A stretch of 64,000 nt of DNA, taken from Trinickia violacea (GTDB taxonomy: Bacteria; Pseudomonadota; Gammaproteobacteria; Burkholderiales; Burkholderiaceae). The notes beneath the pieces are model-generated. The model searched no databases, had not been told where the DNA came from, and was given only the letters and a program-made list of their open reading frames with translations. The first letter of the stretch is position 1, and every line of letters starts with the position of its first letter. The DNA lies in assembly GCF_005280735.1 (NCBI RefSeq), contig NZ_CP040077.1:1116001-1180000 (forward strand), read 5' to 3'. Below, piece by piece: positions 39,684 through 47,682 of the stretch. Position numbers and translations under genes: made by a program.

Positions 39684-39866
39684 TCAGAACTCGACGGCCG
39701 CAAACTCCGCCTTGGTCACGTCGCACTCCGGACACCGCCAGTCTTCGGGAATGTCGGCAAAGCGGGTACCCGGCGCGATGCCTTCGCCGGGCAGGCCGTC
39801 TTGTTCGTTGTAGACCCAGCCGCAAATCAGGCAGACCCAGCTTTTGTATTCGATCACTTCGCTCAC
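39684..39866 (-). CDS. rubA: rubredoxin
   Basis: A 60-residue Fe(Cys)4 electron carrier. The two ligand pairs are CLICGWVYNEQDG and CPECDVTKAEF, with the conserved APGTRFADIPEDWRCPEC between. The start is GTG at 39866 (VSEVIEYKSW), with AAGAGAA just upstream; an earlier in-frame ATG would add 22 unrelated residues. It probably shuttles electrons in the cytoplasm; the partner is not indicated by neighbours. Confidence 0.93.
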   Translation of the reverse strand: MSEVIEYKSWVCLICGWVYNEQDGLPGEGIAPGTRFADIPEDWRCPECDVTKAEFAAVEF

Positions 39867-40075
39867 GGAATTCTCTTTCAAATGAATGCTTTGGAACGCT
39901 CTGGCCCTTCGTGACGACGTCGGGCAAAACACGCGATTTTAACGGATTCCGTGACGAGGCCCGTGTGCGCGATTGCCGCGGCGCCCGAGCGCGAATCCGC
40001 TGCTTTGGCTGAGTCAGTAAACTTTGCAACCCCGGTGTATGCTGACCACCGGCTTGATTCCACCTGGAGAAAACG

Positions 40076-40480
40076 ATGCTCAAAAACACATGGATCACAG
40101 GCGCAGTATTCGCGGGACTGCTCGTGGCGTCGGCCGCGGCGCGGGCCGACTCTCGCGTCTTCTTTGTCGCGCCGAAGGACGGCGCGACCGTGACGAGCCC
40201 GGTGCACATCGTGTTCGGCGTCGAGGGCATGACGGTCGCGCCGGCCGGCACGATCACGGAAGGCACGGGCCACCATCATCTGATCATCGACGGCGGACCG
40301 GTGCCCCAAGGCACCGTCGTCCCCGCCGACGAGACGCACATCCACTACGGCAAGGGGCAGACCGAGACGGACGTGACCCTGCCGCCGGGCGACCACACGC
40401 TGACCATGCAATTCGCCGACGGCGCGCATCGGTCTTATGGCCCCCAAATGAGCCAGACCATCACGGTTCATGTGAAGTAA
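40076..40480 (+). CDS. DUF4399 exported protein
   Basis: A 134-residue protein with a signal peptide (to ARADS) and one DUF4399 domain. Conserved parts are FFVAPKDGATVTSPVHIVFGVEGM, TGHHHLIIDG, THIHYGKGQTE and PPGDHTLTMQFADG. His clusters could bind metal, but the family function is unknown. It is predicted periplasmic. GGAG precedes the ATG (ACCTGGAGAAAACG). Confidence 0.9.
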   Translation: MLKNTWITGAVFAGLLVASAAARADSRVFFVAPKDGATVTSPVHIVFGVEGMTVAPAGTITEGTGHHHLIIDGGPVPQGTVVPADETHIHYGKGQTETDVTLPPGDHTLTMQFADGAHRSYGPQMSQTITVHVK

Positions 40481-40640
40481 GCCGGACGGTCGTTCGTCCG
40501 CTCCTGGCGGCCGTGTCTCTTTGGAGCGCGCGCGGCTCGCGCGCGCTCATCCCCTGTGTCCTATGTCTTTAGGCACCCGGCCGCGCTTCGCCCGACCGGT
40601 ACAATGAGCGTTTTGGTTTTCGCTCAAAGCCGCTCTCCCC

Positions 40641-42578
40641 ATGTCGCTTTATTCCATCACCGGCGCGCAGCTCGCGTTCGGTCACGTCGCGTTGCTCGAT
40701 CACGCGGATTTCTCGCTCGAAGCCGGCGAGCGCGTCGGCCTGATCGGCCGCAACGGCGCAGGCAAATCGTCGCTCCTGAAGATCGTCGCCGAGCTCACGA
40801 AGCCCGATGACGGTCTCGTCACGCGGCAGCAGGATCTGTCGACCGTCTATGTGCCGCAGGAGCCGGAGTTCGATGCGGACGTGTCGGTGTTCGATACCGT
40901 CGCGGCCGGCCTCGTCGACGCACGCGCGCATCTCGACGAATACGATGCCGTCGCGCACCGGCTCGCGGAAACGCCCGAAGGCGCCGAGCACGATGCGCTG
41001 CTCGCGCGCATGAACGCGCTGCAATCGTCGCTCGACGCGACCGATGCCTGGAACTGGCGCACGCGTGTCTCGACCACGCTCGCGCAAATCGGCCTCGACG
41101 GCGACGCGCGCGTCGGCGCGCTCTCGGGCGGGATGCAAAAGCGCGTCGCGCTGGCCCGCGCGCTCGTCGCGCAGCCGGACGTGCTCTTGCTCGACGAGCC
41201 GACCAACCACCTCGATTTCGACGGCATCCGCTGGCTCGAGGAGCTGCTCGCGTCGCAGCGCGCCGGGCTCTTCTTCATCACGCACGATCGCGCATTTCTC
41301 GACCGCGTGGCGACGCGCATCGTCGAACTCGACCGCGGCCGGCTCTTGTCGTACCCCGGCAATTTCTCCGCTTACCAGACGCGCAAGGCGCAGCAACTGG
41401 AAGTCGAGCGCGTCGAGAACGAGAAGTTCGACAAGCTGCTCGCGCAGGAAGAAGTGTGGATTCGCAAGGGCGTCGAGGCGCGCCGAACGCGCAGCGTCGG
41501 CCGCATTGCGCGGCTCGTGCAGATGCGCAACGAACGCGCCGAGCGGCGCAACGTGCAGGGCAACGTGAAGCTCGACGTCGGGCAGGGGGAGAAGTCCGGC
41601 AAGATCGTCGCCGAGCTGACCGATGTGACGAAGCGCTACGGGGCGCGCACGGTGGTTGACCGGTTTTCGGCGACGGTCATGCGCGGCGACAAGATCGGGT
41701 TCGTCGGACCGAACGGCGCGGGCAAGACGACGCTCCTCAAGCTGATCCTGGGCGAATTGGCGCCTGACGAAGGCACTGTCAAGGTCGGCACGAACCTGCA
41801 GGTCGCGTATTTCGATCAGATGCGCGCGCAGCTCGATCAGGAAAAGAGCCTCGCCGATACGATCAGCCCCGGTAGCGACTGGGTCGAAGTCAACGGCACG
41901 AAGAAGCACGTGATGAGCTATCTGGGCGACTTCCTGTTCGCGCCGGAACGCGCCCGCTCGCCCGTGAAGTCGCTCTCGGGCGGCGAGCGCAACCGCCTCT
42001 TGCTCGCGCGCCTCTTCGCGCGGCCCGCGAACGTGCTCGTGCTCGACGAGCCGACCAACGACCTCGACATCCCCACGCTCGAACTGCTCGAAGAGCTGCT
42101 CGCCGACTACGACGGCACCGTGCTACTCGTGAGCCACGACCGCGCGTTTCTCGACAACGTCGTGACGTCGGTGATCGCGTCGGAAGGGGCGGGGAACTGG
42201 CGCGAGTATGTCGGCGGCTTCACCGACTGGCAGGTGCAAAGCGAGCGCTCGCAGCAGATCGCCGAGCAAGCGGCCGCGAAGGACGCAGCGAAGGAAGCGC
42301 CCGCGGCGAGCGCGCCGAAGGACAGCGCGGCGGGCCGCAATGCCCAGCGCACGGTCAAGCTGTCGTTCAAGGAGCAGCGCGAGCTGGAGGCGCTGCCCGA
42401 GAAGATCGCGGCGCTCGAGGCCGAGCAAAAGACGATCGGCGCGCAACTGGAAGACGGATCGATTTTCGCGAAGGACGCGCAGGAGGGCGCGCGTCTCACC
42501 GAGCGCTATGCGGCGATCGACGACGAACTGCTGCTTGCGCTAGAGCGCTGGGAAGAGCTGGAAGCCAAGCGCAAGTAG
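40641..42578 (+). CDS. uup: ABC-F ATPase Uup
   Basis: A 645-residue soluble protein with two ATP-binding domains and no membrane part. Walker A motifs are GRNGAGKSS and GPNGAGKTT; signatures are LSGGMQKRVALARAL and LSGGERNRLLLARLF; Walker B sites are LLLDEPTNHLD and LVLDEPTNDLD. The C-terminal extension (about 555-645, KEQRELEALPEKIAALEAEQ) is the DNA-binding coiled coil that separates Uup from EttA. Uup is linked to ribosome function and to tolerance of replication-recombination intermediates. Confidence 0.93.
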   Translation: MSLYSITGAQLAFGHVALLDHADFSLEAGERVGLIGRNGAGKSSLLKIVAELTKPDDGLVTRQQDLSTVYVPQEPEFDADVSVFDTVAAGLVDARAHLDEYDAVAHRLAETPEGAEHDALLARMNALQSSLDATDAWNWRTRVSTTLAQIGLDGDARVGALSGGMQKRVALARALVAQPDVLLLDEPTNHLDFDGIRWLEELLASQRAGLFFITHDRAFLDRVATRIVELDRGRLLSYPGNFSAYQTRKAQQLEVERVENEKFDKLLAQEEVWIRKGVEARRTRSVGRIARLVQMRNERAERRNVQGNVKLDVGQGEKSGKIVAELTDVTKRYGARTVVDRFSATVMRGDKIGFVGPNGAGKTTLLKLILGELAPDEGTVKVGTNLQVAYFDQMRAQLDQEKSLADTISPGSDWVEVNGTKKHVMSYLGDFLFAPERARSPVKSLSGGERNRLLLARLFARPANVLVLDEPTNDLDIPTLELLEELLADYDGTVLLVSHDRAFLDNVVTSVIASEGAGNWREYVGGFTDWQVQSERSQQIAEQAAAKDAAKEAPAASAPKDSAAGRNAQRTVKLSFKEQRELEALPEKIAALEAEQKTIGAQLEDGSIFAKDAQEGARLTERYAAIDDELLLALERWEELEAKRK

Positions 42579-42770
42579 TGGGGCACGCCAAGTGCGGCAC
42601 ACCACGAGCGGCGGACGCGAAAAGACGATCCGCTCGATGCGCCGCACTGTGCGATGCCGAACGGCGAGATCGAATGATCATCGCTAGCGCTTGGATGCCG
42701 GGCGACAGAGAAGATGCTCCGTCGCCCGGCATCGAGTTGGCGGCGGTCTCCGTCGCGACGACCGCCGTAG

Positions 42771-43993
42771 CCGGCGGCAGCCCCATCCACCGTAGCGACA
42801 GCCGCTTCCACGGGAACCGCCGCTCACGCGACCACCCATGCCCACGCCCGCGTGGAGCCGCACGCCGACTCGCGCCTGCGCGTGCCGCAGGGCGATTTGC
42901 GCGCCTATATGCACGGCATCGGCGCGGCGTCCGATGGGCATGGCGGCACCTATGTGTTCTTCAGCAGCTCGGGCTTGCCGCCGCGCGGAGCAGGGCGCGA
43001 CGGCAACTGGACGCATGACGTCTACGTCGCGCACTGGTCGCCGGAGCGGGCCAAGCTCGCGAAGCCGCGCGTGTTCATCCACCGGCCCGAGGCGCAGGAG
43101 CCGGTATCGATCGCGCAGAGCAGCACCGGCAACATCATGGTGACGTTCGAAGACGGCTGGAACACGGCGGACGAGGTGAGCCAGCGCTACGGCGTCTACT
43201 CGCGCCTGCTCGGACCGGTGCGTCCGTATCCGATCGACGTCAAGGCGGGCGGCCGTTCGGGGCAGCGGCCGCGGTCGGCTCGCGCTTCGTCGTCTTCTAC
43301 TCGGACGACTGGGTCGACGGCGGCGGCGTCGACAATCTCGGCACCGGACGCGGCGTCTACGTGAAGACCTACGACGCTGACGGCGCGCCGCTGAACTTCG
43401 TTTCCGTCGCGCCCTACGTGCGCGAGTGGTGGCCGATGATCGCCGCGTCGCCCACGCGGGCGCTGCTCGTCTGGCAGCAATACGTGAACGGGCAGACCTA
43501 CGCGCAACTGAAGGCGGCGGCGTTCGACCCGGCCGACGGCACGTTGAGCGAGCCGCATGTGATTGCGCCGCATCTGCAGTACTACACGTATGCGGCGGCT
43601 TATGTGCCTGCGCTCGACCGCTTTGTGGTTGCCGCGAGCGATGCGAGCGGACACGGCTTCGCGCAACTGTTCGACGAAGACGGTGCGCCGGTGGCGACGC
43701 TCGCGTGCATGCCGTCGACGGTGCGCGAAGCGGGGATCACGGTGATCGGCGATCGGGCGTATACGCCGTCACAGGACGGGCGTCTGCTGGAATTGCGGAT
43801 GAGCGCGTCGTCGATCGAGCTCGAAGCGACGCAGCCGTCGCCGATCAAATGGTGGTACATGGGCAGCCTCGGGCTCGCGCGTTCCGATTCGCGTTTGCAC
43901 TGGGTCTCGTTGAGCCCGTATGGGCTGCAGGAGGCTGACTTCGACTTGGCCGCCGCGCAGCCCGCGACGGCGGTGGATCGTTGCGAGCGCTAG
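42771..43993 (+). pseudogene. frameshifted gene for a probable secreted beta-rich protein
   Basis: Two frames together encode one protein of about 400 residues. The first (from a GTG at 42852) runs through DGHGGTYVFFSSSG and NIMVTFEDGWNT. The second picks up with GSRFVVFYSDDWVDGGGVDNLG and continues to the end at 43993. The switch is near 43245-43260; one missing C in the GGC-CCG run would restore GGPFGAAAAVGSRF. The 5' end is also unclear: no ATG start is seen in the first frame. Repeated short strands suggest a beta-propeller. Function unknown. A sequencing error could mimic the frameshift. Confidence 0.7.
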
Positions 43994-44270
43994 CCATATG
44001 CATTGACGACATGACCGGGCGATGCTCTGACGAGGGCCAAGCGCCATTCGGCAAGCGGGCGCCAGTTGTTCAATCGATTGGCTCCCGATTGAACTAGGAA
44101 ACGGTGCTCCAAGCCGTGGCCCAAGGTTTCCCGAAGGTAGAGCATCGCTGCGGGATGCTCCGATCGCACGCCAAGTCCGTGTTTATTACGGATGCGGGGC
44201 GCTTCTTACACTCGGATAATTGTTCAGCTGCTTTCACTCGTTCCGACATCAACGACATGGCTGAGCCGAC
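43994..44270. other. boundary region of the low-GC cassette, with inverted repeat
   Basis: A 277-bp stretch without a clear gene. It holds an exact inverted repeat GTTCAATCG/CGATTGAAC (44068-44076 and 44086-44094) around a nine-base spacer. GC drops from here toward the right. Confidence 0.5.
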
Positions 44271-44801
44271 ATGAAGACAGAAATCCGTTTCCGAATTGGC
44301 TCCACTTGGCTGTGCTTGGAGAGCGGCAGGGGGCCCGTGCCCGAGCACCCGGATGCGGTAACGGTCACCCTGCGCCGGAGCCGAACGAATGGGCGACCGG
44401 GAAGATGCATCGAGGCGAACCCAGGTACGCGACGTAACGAGATCCTCGCGCTAGGCCTGCGGTTAGTGGAATTGGCCGATCGCATGACGCCCGAAACAAT
44501 GTGGTCGTCCAACCAGACTGTGCAAAGTGATGGTCGGCCGCCGCGTGCGCTGAACCTTGACGCTGCAGACCGTGCGCTGATCGAGCACCTGTCGCTCGAC
44601 AGGCCCATCGATTTCGCGCGCCATGTCTACGAAAGCTCGGAGCGCTTACATGCCCGCATGCCGATCCTGCGAGCTGCACAAAGCGTGCTCGGGCATTGCG
44701 ACGACGAAACGGCCGCCGACCTTTATTTATTGCTGGTCTTCGCCGACATGCATGGCTGCTTGCCGCTCAGGTCTGAGCTTGCTGCTACCGAGCCCGGTTA
44801 G
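44271..44801 (+). CDS. hypothetical protein at the edge of the low-GC cassette
   Basis: A 176-residue frame of unknown function. The N-terminal half is Arg-rich (VTVTLRRSRTNGRPGRC). The C-terminal half is helical (HVYESSERLHARMPILRAAQSVLG, DDETAADLYLLLVFADMHG). It overlaps the 3' end of the convergent ThiE-like gene by 4 bp. No strong Shine-Dalgarno is seen. It may be a genuine accessory gene or a decayed one. Confidence 0.45.
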   Translation: MKTEIRFRIGSTWLCLESGRGPVPEHPDAVTVTLRRSRTNGRPGRCIEANPGTRRNEILALGLRLVELADRMTPETMWSSNQTVQSDGRPPRALNLDAADRALIEHLSLDRPIDFARHVYESSERLHARMPILRAAQSVLGHCDDETAADLYLLLVFADMHGCLPLRSELAATEPG

Positions 44802-45382
44802 CCGCTCCAAAGCGAACGAATCGCGGCGATGCCATAGGCACCGGCTTCGCGGGCCTCGTTCAAGGTGTCGGCAGTCATCCCGCCCAAGGCATAGACCGGG
44901 AGCGGGGTCAGCGCCACCAGTTCTTTAAAACGCGGCCAACCCAGTGGTTCGGCCGTCGTATGCGTCGCAGTAGGTAAGACCGGCGAAATCGTCAATAAAT
45001 CGGCGCCTATCCGGTTCGCATGCAGCACTTGGCGCGCGTCGTGGCACGCGGCCGAAACCAGCAGTTTGGACGGCAATGGTCTATTTGTGCATGCCATCAG
45101 GCGAGTGCTGGTGAGGTGTACGCCATCGGCCTGCAAGGCGTGCGCCACATCGGCTGGCGCGTTCAACAGTAGTCGCGCATCGTAGCGCCGGCAACACGCC
45201 AGTGCCTGCTCGGCCAGAGTGACATATTGCGGCGCTGTCAGGGTCTTGGCGCGCAACTGCACTAAGCGGATGCCCGCTTCCAATGCGCGTTCCAACTGCG
45301 CGATAAAGTCGGCTATAGGCTCGCCAGCCGGTGGCTCTGGCGTGACTAGATAGGTCGGTGGCAGCTTGGTTGAATGGGTCAT
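44798..45382 (-). CDS. ThiE/TenI-like thiamine phosphate synthase domain protein
   Basis: A 194-residue TIM-barrel protein. Motifs are TYLVTPEP, IRLVQLRAK, LLLNAPADVAHALQADGVHL, ACHDARQVLHANRIGADLLTISPVLPTATHTTAEPLGW, LPVYALGGM and GIAAIRSLW. These match best the ThiE-like half of the proteobacterial Nudix-ThiE fusion protein, but the Nudix half is absent. In true ThiE the 'LLLNAP' site is usually NDR, so synthase activity is doubtful. It lies 10 bp downstream of the MHS transporter gene, in a lower-GC block. A role in thiamine or thiazole salvage is possible but inferred. Confidence 0.75.
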   Translation of the reverse strand: MTHSTKLPPTYLVTPEPPAGEPIADFIAQLERALEAGIRLVQLRAKTLTAPQYVTLAEQALACCRRYDARLLLNAPADVAHALQADGVHLTSTRLMACTNRPLPSKLLVSAACHDARQVLHANRIGADLLTISPVLPTATHTTAEPLGWPRFKELVALTPLPVYALGGMTADTLNEAREAGAYGIAAIRSLWSG

Positions 45383-45392
45383 GGGACGTCTG

Positions 45393-46694
45393 CTAAAAAA
45401 TCGAGGGCGGCCCGCGTTGTTGCTCGGGCTTAGTCACATCGACTGAAAAGAGAATTTGGCTTCGCCTCTTCAAGGAAATGCTGTAGGCAACGGGCGCAGC
45501 CAGCAAACCCATTGCCATGATGTAGAGCGCCGGCGCAGTCAGCCGATGCGTCAAGTTGATCAAATAAGCGCATAAGACGGGTGCGGTTCCGCCGAAAATC
45601 GCGGTGGCGAAGGAATAGGTGCTGGCCATGCCGAAGCTCCGCCAGTTGTTCTTAAACAAGTCGGGCAGCACGACAAAAATAACGCCAACCACGCAACCTG
45701 CCATGACCGCAAAGGCCGCCTGCACGAATAACAGCGTCAGAAAATCGCCGCGCTGCAGGATCGCGAACAGCGGATAACTACTGCAGACTAAAGACACGAT
45801 TCCGACCAGCACGAGCTGAGTCGCATCTACCCATCGCGTGGCATAACCCGCGCCCAGCATCGACATAGAGAAAATCACCAAGGTGGTCACATTTGTCAAA
45901 TGGGCATCGGAATTGGGTACGCCCAGATAACTATGCAAATAGTTCGGCAGCCAGACGAAGACCGTATAGATATGCACCTCCATAAATGCAACCAAGACTG
46001 CGGCTTGTATCAGCGGTACCATGGGCCTTGCGTGGATCGCGCGATGCACTTGACGACTCGCGTGCACGGCGATCGACGACCTGAGCGAATAGATCCACAG
46101 CGACATCGGAATGCAGAGCAAAAATGGCCAGCGCCACGGCGCTATCCATTGCCCTGCATTCGCCCCAGCCGGTAGCGCGGCACAGTATGGCAAGACGAAA
46201 ACAACCCCCGAGGCCAGCAACATACCGAGGAAACCGCTGACCACGACCAAGGCACAGTAGAGGCCGCGGTATTTATCCGCTGCGTTGAGCGACACAAAAT
46301 AACCGCTCAACGGCATCTCGCCGCCCGCGGCAAAACCTTGCAGTATCTTCAGGCCTACCAGCAGCCCCGTCGCGAGATAGCCGGCGGTTTGATAAGTCGG
46401 CAAAAAAGCGATCAACGATGCTGGAACCGCCATGCCTATCATGCTGAGCTTGAGTGCCGTACCCGCGCCATATCGATTGCCCAAGAGGCCAAAAAACACG
46501 CTGCCGAACGGTCGCGCCAGGTAACTGCTTGCGAATACCGAGAAACTCAGCATTAGTGCTGTCTTGTCACTTTCGGCCGGAAAGAACAGCAGGCCGATCT
46601 CCAAGGCCATGAAAGCGGTAAGCGAGAATTCGTACCACTCGAAAAGATTAGCTGTCAGCGCAATCTTCAGCAGCGGACTGAATTGCGAGCGCAT
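45393..46694 (-). CDS. MFS transporter, metabolite:H+ symporter (MHS) family
   Basis: A 433-residue, 12-span inner-membrane importer. The opening ANLFEWYEFSLTAFMALEIG and ASSYLARPFGSVFFGLLGNRYGAGTALKLSM are MHS signatures, and LKILQGFAAGGEMPLSGYF is the usual next block. Relatives import organic acids, betaines or osmolytes. Its start lies 47 bp inside the 3' end of the upstream PAS-LuxR gene, so regulator and transporter are probably coupled. Base composition is clearly lower in GC than the core genes. Substrate unknown. Confidence 0.85.
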   Translation of the reverse strand: MRSQFSPLLKIALTANLFEWYEFSLTAFMALEIGLLFFPAESDKTALMLSFSVFASSYLARPFGSVFFGLLGNRYGAGTALKLSMIGMAVPASLIAFLPTYQTAGYLATGLLVGLKILQGFAAGGEMPLSGYFVSLNAADKYRGLYCALVVVSGFLGMLLASGVVFVLPYCAALPAGANAGQWIAPWRWPFLLCIPMSLWIYSLRSSIAVHASRQVHRAIHARPMVPLIQAAVLVAFMEVHIYTVFVWLPNYLHSYLGVPNSDAHLTNVTTLVIFSMSMLGAGYATRWVDATQLVLVGIVSLVCSSYPLFAILQRGDFLTLLFVQAAFAVMAGCVVGVIFVVLPDLFKNNWRSFGMASTYSFATAIFGGTAPVLCAYLINLTHRLTAPALYIMAMGLLAAPVAYSISLKRRSQILFSVDVTKPEQQRGPPSIF

Positions 46695-47361
46695 GAGTGT
46701 TCCATTTCAAGAGGGTTAGCGCCTGGGACAGATTGCCGTCGATGATTTTGTTGCGCAGGGCCTCCAAATGGCATTCCACAGTTCTGTCCGAGGTGCCGAG
46801 AAATTTCGCGATTCCCTTATTGGTAAAGCGCTCTGCTTTTAAGAGGAAAACCTGAAATTGTGCATTGGTGGGTGGCTTGAAGAAATATTGATCGATTTCA
46901 AGGCAGACGAGAGTCCTCTTGATTGCGTTCGCAGTGTCGTAAAAATTCCGGTAAAGCCGATAAAGACTGCTTGGAGGGAGTGTTTGTGTAATGTCATGCC
47001 GATACGTGACGATACCCAGAATTTTCCCTCGGGAACCCAGTACGGGGAATTTGACCATTTCCTCCAACTGAGCCTCGCCGCTATCGTCAAGAAATTGATG
47101 CCTGCCGAGTACGTGGGATTTCTTTTCGCGCGCACGAGAATCGAGCCTTTCTATCATGGTCGCATATCGCTTACCCCATTCGGGCTGGTTAAATCTCAGG
47201 TCTTGTATCCTCAATCCCACAAGATCCTTTGGATTTGAAACTCCGAATTGCCTTGAATTATATAAATTATTCACAAGATATCTTCCGGTGTCGGCCTCTT
47301 TGAGGCTTGCCGAAACAGGGAAATTATCTATAAAACTGATGATTGCGCTATCGGATTTCAT
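46648..47361 (-). CDS. PAS-LuxR transcriptional regulator
   Basis: A 237-residue regulator with an N-terminal PAS-like sensor (about 10-130, VSASLKEADTGRYLVNNLYNSRQFG, LGIVTYRHDITQ) and a C-terminal LuxR-type HTH (about 175-220). The HTH reads LLKAERFTNKGIAKFLGTSDRTVECHLEALRNKI, with the recognition helix in DRTVECHLEAL. There is no receiver or acyl-HSL domain. Codons are strikingly AT-rich (Leu TTG, Lys AAA, Ile ATT/ATA) compared with the genome, which marks recent transfer. It overlaps the MHS transporter start by 47 bp and probably controls it. Confidence 0.82.
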   Translation of the reverse strand: MKSDSAIISFIDNFPVSASLKEADTGRYLVNNLYNSRQFGVSNPKDLVGLRIQDLRFNQPEWGKRYATMIERLDSRAREKKSHVLGRHQFLDDSGEAQLEEMVKFPVLGSRGKILGIVTYRHDITQTLPPSSLYRLYRNFYDTANAIKRTLVCLEIDQYFFKPPTNAQFQVFLLKAERFTNKGIAKFLGTSDRTVECHLEALRNKIIDGNLSQALTLLKWNTHALAIQSAAEDCADS

Positions 47362-47682
47362 GATTGGGGCTCGTTCCAGAATCTTCTGCAGGCTGCGGCC
47401 TCTTACGTGATTCGGTCGAACTGTAGCGCAAAATCTACGTGTGTGGATGATTAATTGCGGGTATATCCAATTTACTCAAAATGCATTTTTTGATACGCCG
47501 GAATATATCTAATCGGCATATTGATGCTTGGCGTGTCAATTGGTGTCATGGGTATTGGATTTTGGCTGTGCAAACGAGTCCCGTCATGATCCAACCTTGC
47601 AATAGGCACCGTTGCCGCGCGCCCGGCGTCGCGCTAATGTGATCGTGCGATGAATCCCTATTAGGGTGAAGGAGCACGGTCG
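47362..47682. other. AT-rich intergenic region
   Basis: A 320-bp gap between the divergent PAS-LuxR and UPF0182 genes. No gene seen. It contains the 12-base palindrome AAAATGCATTTT (47478-47489), a possible operator for the cassette. GC returns to the genome level at about 47580, which marks the right edge of the foreign block. Confidence 0.5.
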
